The position numbers and the translations under genes are program-made. A stretch of DNA of 20,644 bases, from assembly GCA_965644295.1 (NCBI GenBank), contig CBFFRP010000332.1, positions 1-20,644 of the forward strand, in the 5' to 3' direction. How positions within the stretch are numbered: the first letter of the stretch is position 1; the number at the start of each line of letters is the position of its first letter. Shown here one piece after another: positions 1 through 11,100 of the stretch. The DNA comes from Paraphysomonas bandaiensis. Its lineage: Eukaryota; Chrysophyceae. The notes beneath the pieces are model-generated. The model saw nothing but the letters and a program-made list of their open reading frames with translations. It ran no database searches and was not told where the DNA came from.

Positions 1-789
1 TCATACAGGAGCAGCAAGCGTCTGCCTCTATCTGACAGCACGTCCTTAAGATACGGTGATTTGGAGCTATATAAAGAACCAAAAGATGTGGTTAAACTAA
101 TAACATGGTTTGAACATATGACAGATGGGCAACCATGTATCATGTCATCATCGTACTGCTTGGGTTGTACATATTAGCCAGAAAATGTATGCTATATTAT
201 CGTGTTGAACGGTCCAACATATCGTGCCAAAAACGAATGAGGATACACCACATTAGAACACTGCATAACTGAGGTTAGAGTATATCCCTGCTGTACTAGT
301 ACAGACAAATTATACATATGAATTTATTCAAAGTCTAATTGAATTAGAAACGGCATCATGTCCATGAGTAGTAAATCATTGGTATCGAGGTTTCCATCAC
401 TCTTTTCTCTAGTTAAATGTATGCTTTTTTACGCGTCCTCTCATAGACCACGCATTAGTATCCGCTCTATTTACGAGGTTTTTTACAAATGAAATTGAGA
501 TTCGGATTAAATATCCTGTACATTCATATCAGTAGTTTATTTTGAGAGAGTGAGCTTAATTAACTTAGTTGTGACTAAAATATGACAAAAAATTAATTAA
601 TTGAAAGTAAACATGTAGCGCAAATACAACACTGGATGCTAGTTACACTCATACTATAATATCGTGTTGAACGGTCCAACATATCGAGCCAAAAACGAAT
701 GAGGATACACCACATTAGAACACTGCATAACTGAGGTTAGAGTATATCCCTGCTGTACTAGTACAGACAAATTATACATATGAATTTAT
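1..789. other. 3' flank of the ankyrin gene, no gene seen
   Basis: Apart from the two repeat copies, I see no convincing coding sequence here. Stops are frequent in all frames and composition is AT-rich. The 250 bases between the repeats (411-660) show no similarity to the rest of the window that I could detect. Confidence 0.5.
199..410. repeat. Direct repeat, left copy (about 212 bp)
   Basis: This segment is repeated at 661-874 with a handful of substitutions and small indels, so the two copies are roughly 95% identical by eye. The copies are 462 bases apart. Both contain the perfect 14-base palindrome CTGTACTAGTACAG (291-304 here, 753-766 in the other copy). The right copy carries the last coding bases and stop codon of the ankyrin gene. 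The left copy holds the equivalent bases, but a one-base loss in an A run (near 373) and other changes break the reading frame, so this is a non-coding duplicate of the gene's 3' end. I see no transposase, clear terminal inverted repeats or target-site duplication. Confidence 0.9.
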
Positions 790-874
790 TCAAAGTCTAA
801 TTGAATTAGAAACAGTATCATGTCCATGAGTAGTAAAATCATTAGTATCGAGGTTTCCATCACTCTTTTTTCTC
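661..874. repeat. Direct repeat, right copy, overlapping the ankyrin gene 3' end
   Basis: This is the partner of the repeat at 199-410. Homology stops sharply at about 874, inside the last exon of the minus-strand ankyrin gene, so the copy holds about the last 28 codons plus 3' flank. Because one edge falls in a coding exon, the likelier direction is that this copy is the source and the left one a decayed duplicate. The reverse, in which an inserted element supplied the gene's present C-terminus, is also possible. Confidence 0.88.
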
Positions 875-2349
875 CACGCAGGGAATTTCGGCCACAAGGT
901 TTTGATGCGCAATCTTTTTTCAGGTCTCTTTAACCCATTATTCGATTGCACACCCCTCTCAAATCCACAATTTTCACGTTGTTCTGCCGTTTCGACAGTT
1001 GTCATGCTAGTTGTTGACACGATTGTTTCGTCGTCGTTGAGTGATGGCGAGTCGTCAGCTGCTGAGTCACTGTCATCAATGGAAAGGTTTTCCCCAACTT
1101 CCAACATGAAGCTGCTATCTGTAGTACTCATCGTCTTTACAAAGCTTTTAGAAATACATTCAGCATTCTGAGAAATCGTTCTATCACTACGGCTGATGTC
1201 ATTTGCCCCCATCAGCAAAAGTGACAGGCGACGTGTGTATCGAAGATAGCGATTCACTGGAGAAACTGACACATCTTTCGGTCCAATAGAAGTTTCGACG
1301 GGAACACACGCCGTAAGGCTCGCACCATCCTTTCTACTGTCTTCATCGTCGGCAGGGCGGGTTGAAGGAGATGATGTATCAATAGACAAGTGTTGGGTTT
1401 GTTCAACAATGGGAGAGCAAATGTCCTCTGGTCTCTCCCATTCTAGACCGCACGCGGCAATACTTTCAGCAGTATCTTGCCGAGCTGAGGATACCGTTAT
1501 CGTAGTCGACGTAGGTGGTCGAGGAGAAAACGATAATGATACGTCCATTGATCTCGGAGAACAAGGCTCTGGAGAATTTTCATTGGCTCCAGGAGTATGA
1601 GTCAGAGATATCGTTTGAAGAGTGAGCGAATCGCAGTTCATGTGTACTATCTCATTATGGTTCTTTTCTCCAAGCTGCGAAGTACTCGTATCTGTAGTCG
1701 ATTTTAACAGCGCAACAGATCCCTCTTCCCTATCTGAGTCCACACATATACCATGGACCAGGTGGGTATCAAAGAATGATGCAGCAGTTATGCCGTAAAC
1801 GTCAGCTATGTGTGCATTGGTTGTGATTGGACGGAGAAACCGATACACAGTCACATGCTTGTTTCTACCTGCCCAATGCAATGCCGTACGACCCAGCTGT
1901 ATAAATATTAAGTATATTTTTCAAGATATGATATCAACGACAACGAACTTACATGGTCTAATTTGTTCGGTTCGAAGCCATGTTTGACAAGTATTTCGAC
2001 TGCACAAAAGTTACCCTTCATAGCTGCTATATGAAGTGGTGAAAGGCCATTCTACAAAAAGTTAGAGTTTTGATCATCTTTTTCAAAAACAAACCTTCCA
2101 GGAAATGTCAGAAATATCTATTGGTGCTTCACGGATTGCTGTTTCAAGAGCATCAGGTTCACCTGCCACTACAAGATCGAATACCGCCTTGATAGCATTC
2201 TTTTCTGCTTGTATCAGATCATTGAGTGTCATGTCACCACATCCATTCAACCCTGATCTTTGACGACCATCATATATCATAGTATTTTGTGGGGTTTTGT
2301 TAGTTGGGGATGGGGTCAGGACGCAACACGAAGACAGTTCAGAACCCAT
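790..2349 (-). CDS. Ankyrin-repeat protein with N-terminal acylation-type motif
   Basis: The model has three exons on the minus strand: 2349-2095, 2051-1953 and 1896-790, with introns of 43 and 56 bases. Both introns are phase 0 with GT-AG ends. The product is 486 residues. The start MGSELSSCC has Gly2, Ser6 and two cysteines, the pattern of N-myristoylation plus palmitoylation, suggesting membrane tethering (inference). Exon 2 encodes a near-canonical ankyrin unit (NGLSPLHIAAMKGN...). Exon 3 opens with a second unit (LGRTALHWAGRNKH) and a weaker third (ADVYGITAASFF). These units only read in register when both introns are removed, which supports the model. Residues from about 170 on are rich in Ser, Thr, Asp and Glu and look disordered. 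A basic patch (KRPEKRLRIKTLWPKF) lies near the C-terminus. The last 28 codons lie within a repeated segment. The gene is divergent from the LtrA-like gene at 3054. Ankyrin units bind proteins; the partner is unknown. Confidence 0.82.
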
Positions 2350-3053
2350 GACAGTCAGAATTAAAAGTACTATTATAACTTTTTAGGGTTCATGCATTGT
2401 ATATTTATACAAACAACTGTAGAGTTGGTCAGTTGAGTCTGATAGACGACACTTTCGACTGTGACTGATCGACACTACAGAAACGACATATGCTGGGCCT
2501 AGCATCGTGAATAGATAGGCGGATATCTGCGATGAGATAGCAGCACCGTAGAGTAGAGGCTTTCTGCTGTGGACTTGTTTCATACCTCGGTAATGTGTTA
2601 TCACTAGAAGGGATTGAGTAGATTTATAATGCGCAAGATACTGCCTGGAACAAGTACTGCCTGCCTCCTGCTCCTGTGGGTGGGTGGTATACCTGGTATA
2701 CGCACCGTGTACGGTGTACTCTACTCGTGCTGTAGACAGCGCTATATTCTGATGTATACAGAGTACGTCGACTCCACACTACAACAAGATTTTGGTCAGC
2801 AGCAGCAGCACCATCTAGAATACGTTGCCTACCTGCTATATGGGCGGCTAGCCAATAAAAACCCTACACCAGACCCGGCTATGTGAAAGAAGGAACGAGT
2901 ATTCCTTCCACCATCATAAGTGCTGATCGTGCAGTACAATCAACCCGGCTATCTATATATTGAGTGACTTCCAGTCTAACTGCCTTCCAGCTGCATTCAT
3001 TCAACCAGATATTCATTCCAGTGGGTATCTTTTCTATCATATCGACTAGTAAG
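2350..3053. promoter_or_regulatory. Divergent intergenic region between ankyrin and first LtrA-like gene
   Basis: About 700 bases separate the two start codons, so both promoters probably lie here. The stretch 2654-2766 contains four GTAC tetramers, and GTATAC palindromes occur at about 2687-2702. An ATG-initiated frame at 2629 runs to a stop near 2883 and has a hydrophobic start, but nothing supports it as a gene. I cannot identify a TATA box or an initiator with confidence. Confidence 0.4.
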
Positions 3054-6000
3054 ATGCACCAAATGAAGCAATCAAAGAGATCTAGTAAGGGCTTGGAGAA
3101 GCCGAGTAGAGCAGATAACTGGAAGGAACTCCTCATGGATTTATTTTATATTGCATTTCTCATCAAATTGGGTGATGGGTTTCTCTATTGTGAACTAACT
3201 GTGGAACAATTTGTTTTCGCTGTGTCTCGATTTATGGGCATGTATATGGCGAAATTCGAAATGGATCAGTACTTAAACAAGTTTGCAAATAAAGATTTTG
3301 TACACACCGTTTTTATTCTTCTGTATGCCTTTGGGATATTTGTCATGATTTTGAACATCAATGACACCTCAGAGGTTTGTGTATGAGTTATTACGTAGTC
3401 GATAATATTTTTACGCCACATTCAGTGGAGCGGAGATGAGAAGGTTCCTACGAGCTGCCCTGCTTACCGTCCATACATATTTGGATACACTGTTGGGTGG
3501 CTAATGACGAGAGGGATCATAGTATTCATGTACACCTGTGTAGCTTACTTTGTGCGACCACAAGGAGTATACACAATCGTTACCAAGGCTCCGATTCTTT
3601 TGATGAGTAAGTTCTGGGATATATCGAAGAGGCGGCAGCAGTATAAATATTGCAATACATATATTTGTTTGCGCGTCATTTTATTCCATGGATAATATAG
3701 TGCCTTGCGTGTTATGGATTACTGATATTTCCTCTTCGTAACCTGTCCGACTCCTTAGCTTCTGTTGTTTTATGTAGGTATTATTATAATTTCCATCAAC
3801 TTTTATTGGCCGGAGAATTCGGCAGTGGATCGGAGTCACAATCACTCGTACTTTGTTCTTGCGGCTTCACTAGTCGAGTACATAGGGTGAGTGGCTATGC
3901 TTCATAGATCCTGAGATGAATAATGTTGATATACACTTTTCTAACGACGATGTGACTCCTGCAGATTTGCGCTGTGGCAAGTAGCGATAATCGGAACATA
4001 TATTCAGCAGCATGTTGGTGTCAAGTAAGTCGCGTGACCTTATTAGTACGAATTTTACTGCATATATCATTGTAATACCACAAGTTTGTGTAAGTGAGGT
4101 GCCTTCATAGCCCACATATCACTTTCGTATGAGCATATTTCATGGACTAGTAATAACACTAGTTGCACGAACACAGAGCTTTTATCCCAGTGAATATCAA
4201 CCATCAAGTGGGGCGCACTTCTACTTTTGTGCTCAGCACTTTCGGTGAGTTCTAATGTATATTAGTACTGTCTAATTGCTGTCGGTGTATATGTTTTCTT
4301 TGGTGTATTTTTGTGAGTTGTAGTGACATATAACAGGTGTGAGTTTCATTGAGATTATGACTCCAGTATTAGACCCGAGCACTACGTATTATGTATCTAT
4401 TTCTCTTGGGTTTGGGCTATTGATGCTGATGGCACTCGCGGTGTGTTTTATTAGTTTTTTACTGCTTGAATCCTAAGCGCTAATTTATGCGAATGCTTGA
4501 CATGAGTTCCAAAATTTACAACATTATGCGTGTTATATATGTATATAATCGTTCAATATTGTAGTACTTTGATGTAATACCTTCGAAGAACAGCACTCAT
4601 GCATTGGGGAAATCGAGATGTTCAGGTTTGTTTTGTATTGCATATGAATTTGGTGATATTAGAGAGTACATTAATGTGTTGTGAATTGTATGTGCAGTTT
4701 TCAATTTCTTGAAGTTCTTTTATTGCCAACTCTGCTGGACGTTGTGTATGTGTCTTCTGGTGTGCTGCTTCTAACATTTGTGCCTTCAGGAACGACGTGG
4801 ATTATGCTGAACCCGATTTATTCATTCTGTATATTTGGTACGTGTGCTTACCAGTCATTGGCGAGGCAGCGGAAACACCCATTGCTCGATATTTTGTTGA
4901 TTATGTTTCTGTTTACAGGGACAGGGGTTTCAATTAAACTCTTACTTAGCGATTACTCGAAGGTAAGTGATAGGCCCGTGAGTTCTGTCTATGTAATACT
5001 TTGCAGGTGTCACCCAGCTACCATAGATTTATGCTGGGGATATTTATTGGGCTTTCCGCGTTTTCTGTTGTCTGCATCCGCCTCACTCATAAAGGTGTTC
5101 CTCTCACTATGTTACCGAAAGTGATGTTGTTTGAATGGGTTATTTTGTAAACTTTCTCTTCGTACTTTGTTGCTGTTTTGTTGTGAACTATAAACCACAT
5201 AATAGTGTCTATTTCAGTACTGCTAAGTATGGGCGGAAAGATATCTATATTTCTACGTTGTTGTGTAGCTGTTTCCCACATGTAAGTTTTTTATTGATGT
5301 TGCTTTTGCGTACATTCATTTTATTGCTTCTCTCCCTGGACTATACTTCATTGCAGTGTTGTTGCTGTGGACTCGTTGTATCGTGAGCATCAAAGAAACA
5401 CTGTTGTGCTCGCTGTTCACCTCGCTCTCAGGTGAGTCATAGTGTAGTGTACAGTATGTGTTTGACTTGCGTCTTTGAAGTGCTGTGTTTGTATGTATCG
5501 ATTCATACAAGTATCGACAATTAGACATGTTTCACATGGCGGGAGCTTTGCAACAACTCAATAAGATGTCATCGAGAAATTTTTCATTTGGTTCGTCATT
5601 TGATGCAACGGATGCTCTTGAAGGTCCCACATATGTCCCAGCAGAGCGTAGTGCGAACTGGGCTAATGTATTGGAGGAAATCGGCAATCGTGGCACCACA
5701 ACCGTCAAAAGAGTTTCCAAAAAAGGTTTGGGCAGTCGCACGTTTGTCTCTTCGGATAATTTGGTTGCTGCGATGACTGATGATGAAACTAAGCCCATTG
5801 TTTTATCAAAGCAGTTTCATTCCACAAGTCGAATATTATCCAGAGGATCTCAAGATCAATTCGTTGTCGACAGTGCGATACATGGGGCTCGCACTTCGGG
5901 AGTGCGACGCATGCTGAATGCAGATGGTAAGTTAGTGAAAACGAGTAGTTTGGATACCAAGTATGCTGGCGGGGTGCCAGATAACGTCATCCTTGCCAAG

Positions 6001-6528
6001 CGTGGTCAATCTGCTGCCCAGCTGAAAGGTTATGGCCGCCTATCTAATCCTCCTCCAAGTATTCCATCTGAGCGTATAGAACTAAAAAAGCACCTGTCCG
6101 CGGCTCACATATCCACCCTGCTGTCCACCGGGAAAGGAGATGGCGATATCCCACGCAGAATCGTTGTCCGTCATCCTTCTAAAACGAAGGATATGCAGGC
6201 CGATTCTCCAGTGCTTGATTCTTCAGGTGGTGGAACGATTACAGTTCGACGTCGACAGTCACATTCTGGTGTTTCTGGGAGGACAGAACCTCACAGTGTA
6301 CTTCAGAAAGTTATTGTGCGACGGCGGAAATCTGAGTCGAAACCTGCGTCACCGGATCGCGTAGGTGCAGCAGCGGCAACTTCTGAAGAGACTGTTGAAA
6401 ACAATGAAATAGCTCATAACGCATTTACTATTCAAGAGGAAAGTGGTGAGGGAGCAATTCTGGAGAAGCCAGATGAAGAAAGTGGAAAAGATGAATTTAT
6501 ACAGCTGAAGCGTTCGACGAAAATGTAA
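3054..6528 (+). CDS. LtrA-family multi-pass membrane protein, paralogue 1 (13 exons)
   Basis: Exons: 3054-3374, 3426-3606, 3778-3886, 3965-4024, 4177-4244, 4337-4440, 4565-4625, 4790-4837, 4919-4962, 5007-5094, 5218-5281, 5357-5431, 5481-6528. All twelve introns have GT-AG ends and phases agree, giving 756 residues. Residues 23-40 (NWKELLMDLFYIAFLIKL) match the W-x-E-L-F/M-D-L signature of the LtrA (low temperature requirement A) family. About eight to ten hydrophobic segments follow, up to residue ~420. The conserved YMAKFEMDQYLNKF block sits at 64-77. The last exon encodes a ~335-residue hydrophilic tail, Ser- and Arg-rich, with recurring basic strings (RRIVVRH, ITVRRRQS, VIVRRRKS). Start: ATG at 3054 is the first in-frame ATG, and it lines up with the paralogue. 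Exons 3 to 12 were confirmed by aligning to the gene at 8111. LtrA function is poorly defined; bacterial members were linked to growth in the cold. Transport or sensing is only a guess here. Confidence 0.85.
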
Positions 6529-8110
6529 TTTCGGTGTCCCAGATTTTATATGTACTGAGCCTTATCGGACTGCAAGTTCGTGATGTAACATCTTGCAGCT
6601 ATTAGATAAAGCTTGGTGGAATTTTGATGTAGGGTGCTGATGGATAACTGAGCAATTAAAAGATGTAGTGGTTTCATTTTTATTATATGTTAGTGTTACT
6701 GCTGTGGACAGTAGGTACCGCACCGTATCGCTGATTCAGTTCTTGGATTGTGGGTAATAATACATTTTTCATCCAGCTGAGTGAAATGATTAGTACTGCA
6801 ATAAGCTGTAACATTGTAAATATTCTTTAGTTCCTATTACCTATCGCTACATGGACTATTCTATTTGAACTATGGAATTATTAATTCCATTCATATCCAG
6901 TAAGCTTTCGCACTTTATTGGTACCGCAGACCAGGTTGTTGTTGTAACTTACGGCAGTGCAATAAAGTCCCTTGCGTATAACATACTTTCGGTCCAATGC
7001 AATGTGTACTATAATATTTAACCAGTATCAACTAAATACAAGTTCTGTCCATTGGAATATTGAAGAGTGCAAGCGATAATGTTTAACATAATCTGCTGCA
7101 AGTATAGTATAATATCGAAATTTTACAAGACGTTATATTGGGAAACTCGTTTCGCCAAATGACAACTTGTAGTAACAACGTTGCGGAACATCGTCTTATT
7201 TTCAGTATAGGACAGATGTAAAATACTTATAATGCCATTATATCTGATAGGCACACGATTAACACTGAATTGTCCTTCATTCTCTCATAGTGCAACAACT
7301 GCACTGCACCACTAGCGTCAGTATGCTCTTTTCATTTCTCCGATAAAGCTACATTCCAATCCGAATAAACGTGATAACCTGTCTTGAAAAAGATTCCGCA
7401 TGTGGCACATGTGTGGAGTTGAGCGGTGTGCCGAAGTCAACATGTCATTCCTGCAAACGAAAGAATCCGTACACAACTGTGTGTGTCAGGTGATGGTCGA
7501 TCACAAACATTGAATCATATTCATTTCATTTCTTCATGATGGACGAGAATACTAACTCCAAGGATGGATATATCATACAGTTCACTACGACGTACTCAGG
7601 AACTCGAGCTGGAAAAATCCAACATTTATATTTTCATACTCCAGAAGATCCTGAATTTTTAATTTCAGAATTCGAAATACTGACAGAATTATGAGAATTC
7701 CGAATACAGTATTGGGGAATTCTGAATTTGTAGAGTATACAAAAATTTGTTGAGTGGAATACACCATTAAATACATTGTATTTCAGTCGGAAGTGGCATA
7801 ACGGCAGACTCACAACTTTGATAGAGTACATACCGCATACCATACATGGCATACGGCGTACATACAGCAGTACTTTATCACTGCAGAGCCCATTCCAGAA
7901 CAAATACTGATTTTTGATCCAGCCTATACCATCATCCTACACAGTACACAGATAGTGTACAGCTCTATAGTAATCTATATATGCATGTTGTTTCATGTAA
8001 TTTAATAGTATCCACTTATTCGTGTATACTGTATATAGATAGTCTGAGAATTATTTTCACAACTGAAGTTAATCTCCCCCCTCTAGACTAATATCTCTAC
8101 TCGTAGAACA
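6529..8110. other. Intergenic region between the two LtrA-like genes
   Basis: No gene is supported in these 1.58 kb. An imperfect palindrome lies at about 7630-7745. Five GTAC tetramers lie at 7826-7960, about 150 to 285 bases upstream of the next start codon. The upstream part should hold the 3' untranslated region of the first LtrA-like gene; I see no strong AATAAA there. Confidence 0.45.
7630..7745. repeat. Imperfect inverted repeat (possible small non-autonomous element or hairpin)
   Basis: The left arm 7661-7682 (AATTTCAGAATTCGAAATAC...) pairs with the complement of 7707-7730 with a few mismatches, around a loop of about 24 bases. An outer pair also matches in inverted orientation: TTTTCATACTC (about 7631-7641) and GAGTATACAAAA (about 7733-7744). 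The segment contains several GAATTC-like motifs. It is too short and too degenerate to assign to a known element family. Confidence 0.5.
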
Positions 8111-11100
8111 ATGGCAGATCATGCCGAGGAGAAGGTCGCCCCCACACTGGATGGGCATCATAAGAGAGAGAGAGTTAAGAAATATTTATTTAAACGCCCT
8201 CTACCATTGAACACATGGGAAAAGCAAGAGCATCGCTCTGAAAGTTGGATGGAATTGTTCATAGATTTATTCTATGTTGCTTTTTTTCTTAAACTGGGTG
8301 ATATCATGCACACCTGTGGAACCAGCGCTGATATTATCACATACGTGGCAAGTGTATTTCTGGGTGTCTATATGGCGAAGTTTGACTTCGATCAGTACAT
8401 GAATAAATTTGTGAGCGAAGATTTAGTTCATAGAGCCTTCTTTTGTGTGTATTCTGTGGGTCTTGTTGTGATGATCTTAGATGTCAACGAGTCTTCGGCG
8501 GTGAGAGTTGTCTATGTGGAATTATCGTATGAAATAAAAGTGTAACATTTTTGGTCAATAATATGTATATGTATAATTGTGGTGTCACTATGATATATTG
8601 CCGTATGATAGTCTGAAATCTGTTCGTTGTACAGTATGGAGACAATGATGAAAGTGGCAGCTATCATGACGATGCTCCATATGATGACGATCACCGCCGT
8701 CTCGCTGGCGGGCCCGTTGGTGATCTGCCCCTCCATTGTCCAGAGGTCTACTCCTATCTGGCAGGGTTCACTGTAGGATGGCTAATCACACGGATGTCCA
8801 TCCTTGTAATGTACTGCATTATATACATATACGTGAAACCACAGGGACCCTATGTATTTGCATCCAAGGCCCCAATTCTGTTAACAAGTAAGTGATGCGG
8901 TGTTTTGGAACGCTAGCAATTACAGCTGCTGGAATTTCAATGGTAGTTGTATTACGCTATAGTATTACAAAGCAAATGCTGCTGCCATAGCGTCATGTAA
9001 TTGTTTGATATTGTCAGGCATGGCCATCATGTGCAGTAACTACTTCGTTCCAACGAGTGATTTATACACTCATACATACATAATCATGGCAGCTTCATTA
9101 GTTGAGTTTTTAGGGTGAGTGTTTTTTTGCACTATATCATGTCAAGAATATTCTGTAAGTCCCAAACGATAGCTATCTTACTGTGCAAAACTGATACTTC
9201 AGTTACTGTGATCTATGCGATAATTCGTTTTATTAGATGGGCGGTATGGGAAGTCTTGGTGTTTGGTTCATGGATCATTAAGAACGTTGGACGCAGGTAT
9301 GTACCGTGAGTTCGTAAACGGAAGTTTGGGTTGTAATCATAAATTATTACTCGGCAGTGCACTGATTCCAACTAATGTTCATCATCATGCATCAAGAACT
9401 GGTACCTTTGTCATGCTTGTGCTCGGTACGACATAGTGTTCCATATCATGATCTGCGTCTCAAGTGGATCTATGTTTTACAGGCGAGGCTGTCATTGCGA
9501 TCCTGACCCCAACACTACTTAACTCTGGTCGAATTTATGCATTTACCCTTCTTGGCTCGCTTCTTATTTTTTTTCTGGCTGTGCTGGTATGGTTGTTATT
9601 ATTTTCGTTATGGGTGTACTCTTGCATATATTTTTATGTGACTACTAATTTGGTTTTTAGTACTTCGACGTCCAACCACAGCAACATGCAGCTCATGCCT
9701 TGGGAATATCTCGAAGCAAGGGAATGTTATGGATATGTCTCCATCCATTTTTATCATATACGTTATTTGGTAGGTTTGCCAAGATTGACCTATATATGAA
9801 ATGCGCGACATTTGTTTTCCACTTGATGTTATGTATATTATACACTTCTTAAAATATGCTGCTGTATGCATGCATGCGCGAATTTACTGTTTTATTGCAG
9901 GCGTCGGTGTCTCGATTAAGCTTATATATGAAGATTTACGCTTGGTTTGAATTATATATGCGTTATTATTTCGAATTAACATTTAAATTCAGCATGAACA
10001 TGACGACCAAAACCAAGTTATGCTCAGTATATTTTTGGGATTGTCTATTTTCCTAATGACTCTTATTAGAGGCTCTCATAAGAGTAAGCGACAAGTTATG
10101 AGCTTCTGAATTACTAGTGCTGACATATTATTATTATTGACAGCTCATTTCACAGACGGCGGCATATTTACTCTGTGTCTTCGATGTACAATTGCTTCTT
10201 TACATATGTACGTGATCGCTTTGGTTGTGTATTTGATGGTGTATTGTAAAGTGGTAATATTTCTTTGGGTTGTGTACAGAATCTTTGGAGTGGCATTTTC
10301 GGGAAGTGTGAGATTTTACAATGATGAGACTACCTTGTCAATCCATCTCTTTCTAGTGTAAGTATTTATGTGATATGCTATGGGCCTTTTACTGTGATCT
10401 TGGAATGTGTGTTTTGTAGTGTGTAATGATAGCTGCACATGGTAGGTTCATCACCCTGATTGTTGATACACTTAAGTATCGTCACCTGGAGACACGCCCT
10501 GCAACCACCCCCAGAATGTCCGTTCCTGCCATTCGTTCTTCGCTTCCCACTCGAAAGCCTACGTCTACTGCCTCCACTAACAACCTCTACGGGTCTAGAC
10601 GCTCTCTACAGGGATCTGTCCAGGGTGCTGCAGAGATAGTTGATAGGGTCCCCTTACGTAGAGCATCGAGCGGTACGGACTCTCCAACTACTATGGCAAT
10701 GAAAACGATAATTGACAGCAAACCTGGGGCAAAAATACGCCAAATTCGTCGCCGTAATTCATTAAACGAACTGGACGTCATAAGGTCCGCTGAGGATATG
10801 GAGTCTAAGGACGGCACGAAGTCACCTTTCGGGTTAAATCGTAGTCCAGTAGCCCCCCGTCCAATGTCTAGTCAGAGGGGTGTGGGTTATCACAGTCGTA
10901 GCAAATCTGATCGTGTTATTTCGTCCGCAAGGAAGGGGAGCGGTCGTCGTCCAGGTGGTCATGGACTCGATCGATCCCCTCATTCCCAATCGCCTTCGCA
11001 GCGTTGGCCGATGTGGAGTCGTTTATTGCCATCTATAAGCTCCAATTCGATTGATGCAGACGATCTGGGTACACCGCCTAGCGAAGGGCCGAAGAAACGG

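Noticed and set aside
2629-2886. ATG-initiated frame upstream of the first LtrA-like gene with a hydrophobic start and a Gln-rich middle
   Set aside because: It lies in promoter-type sequence, has no recognisable motif and no splice support; a chance ORF is more likely.
2964-3053. N-terminal extension of the first LtrA-like protein
   Set aside because: The frame is open but begins at GTG, not ATG; the ATG at 3054 is the first in frame and aligns with the paralogue.
4681-5124. A separate 147-residue membrane protein
   Set aside because: It is read-through of LtrA-like exons 8 and 9 and three introns; the paralogue shows the correct splicing.
10420-10445. Last exon of the second LtrA-like gene starting at 10420 or at the ATG at 10426
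   Set aside because: Splicing at the AG at 10418-10419 gives an immediate stop in the required phase; the acceptor before 10446 gives a gap-free match to the paralogue.
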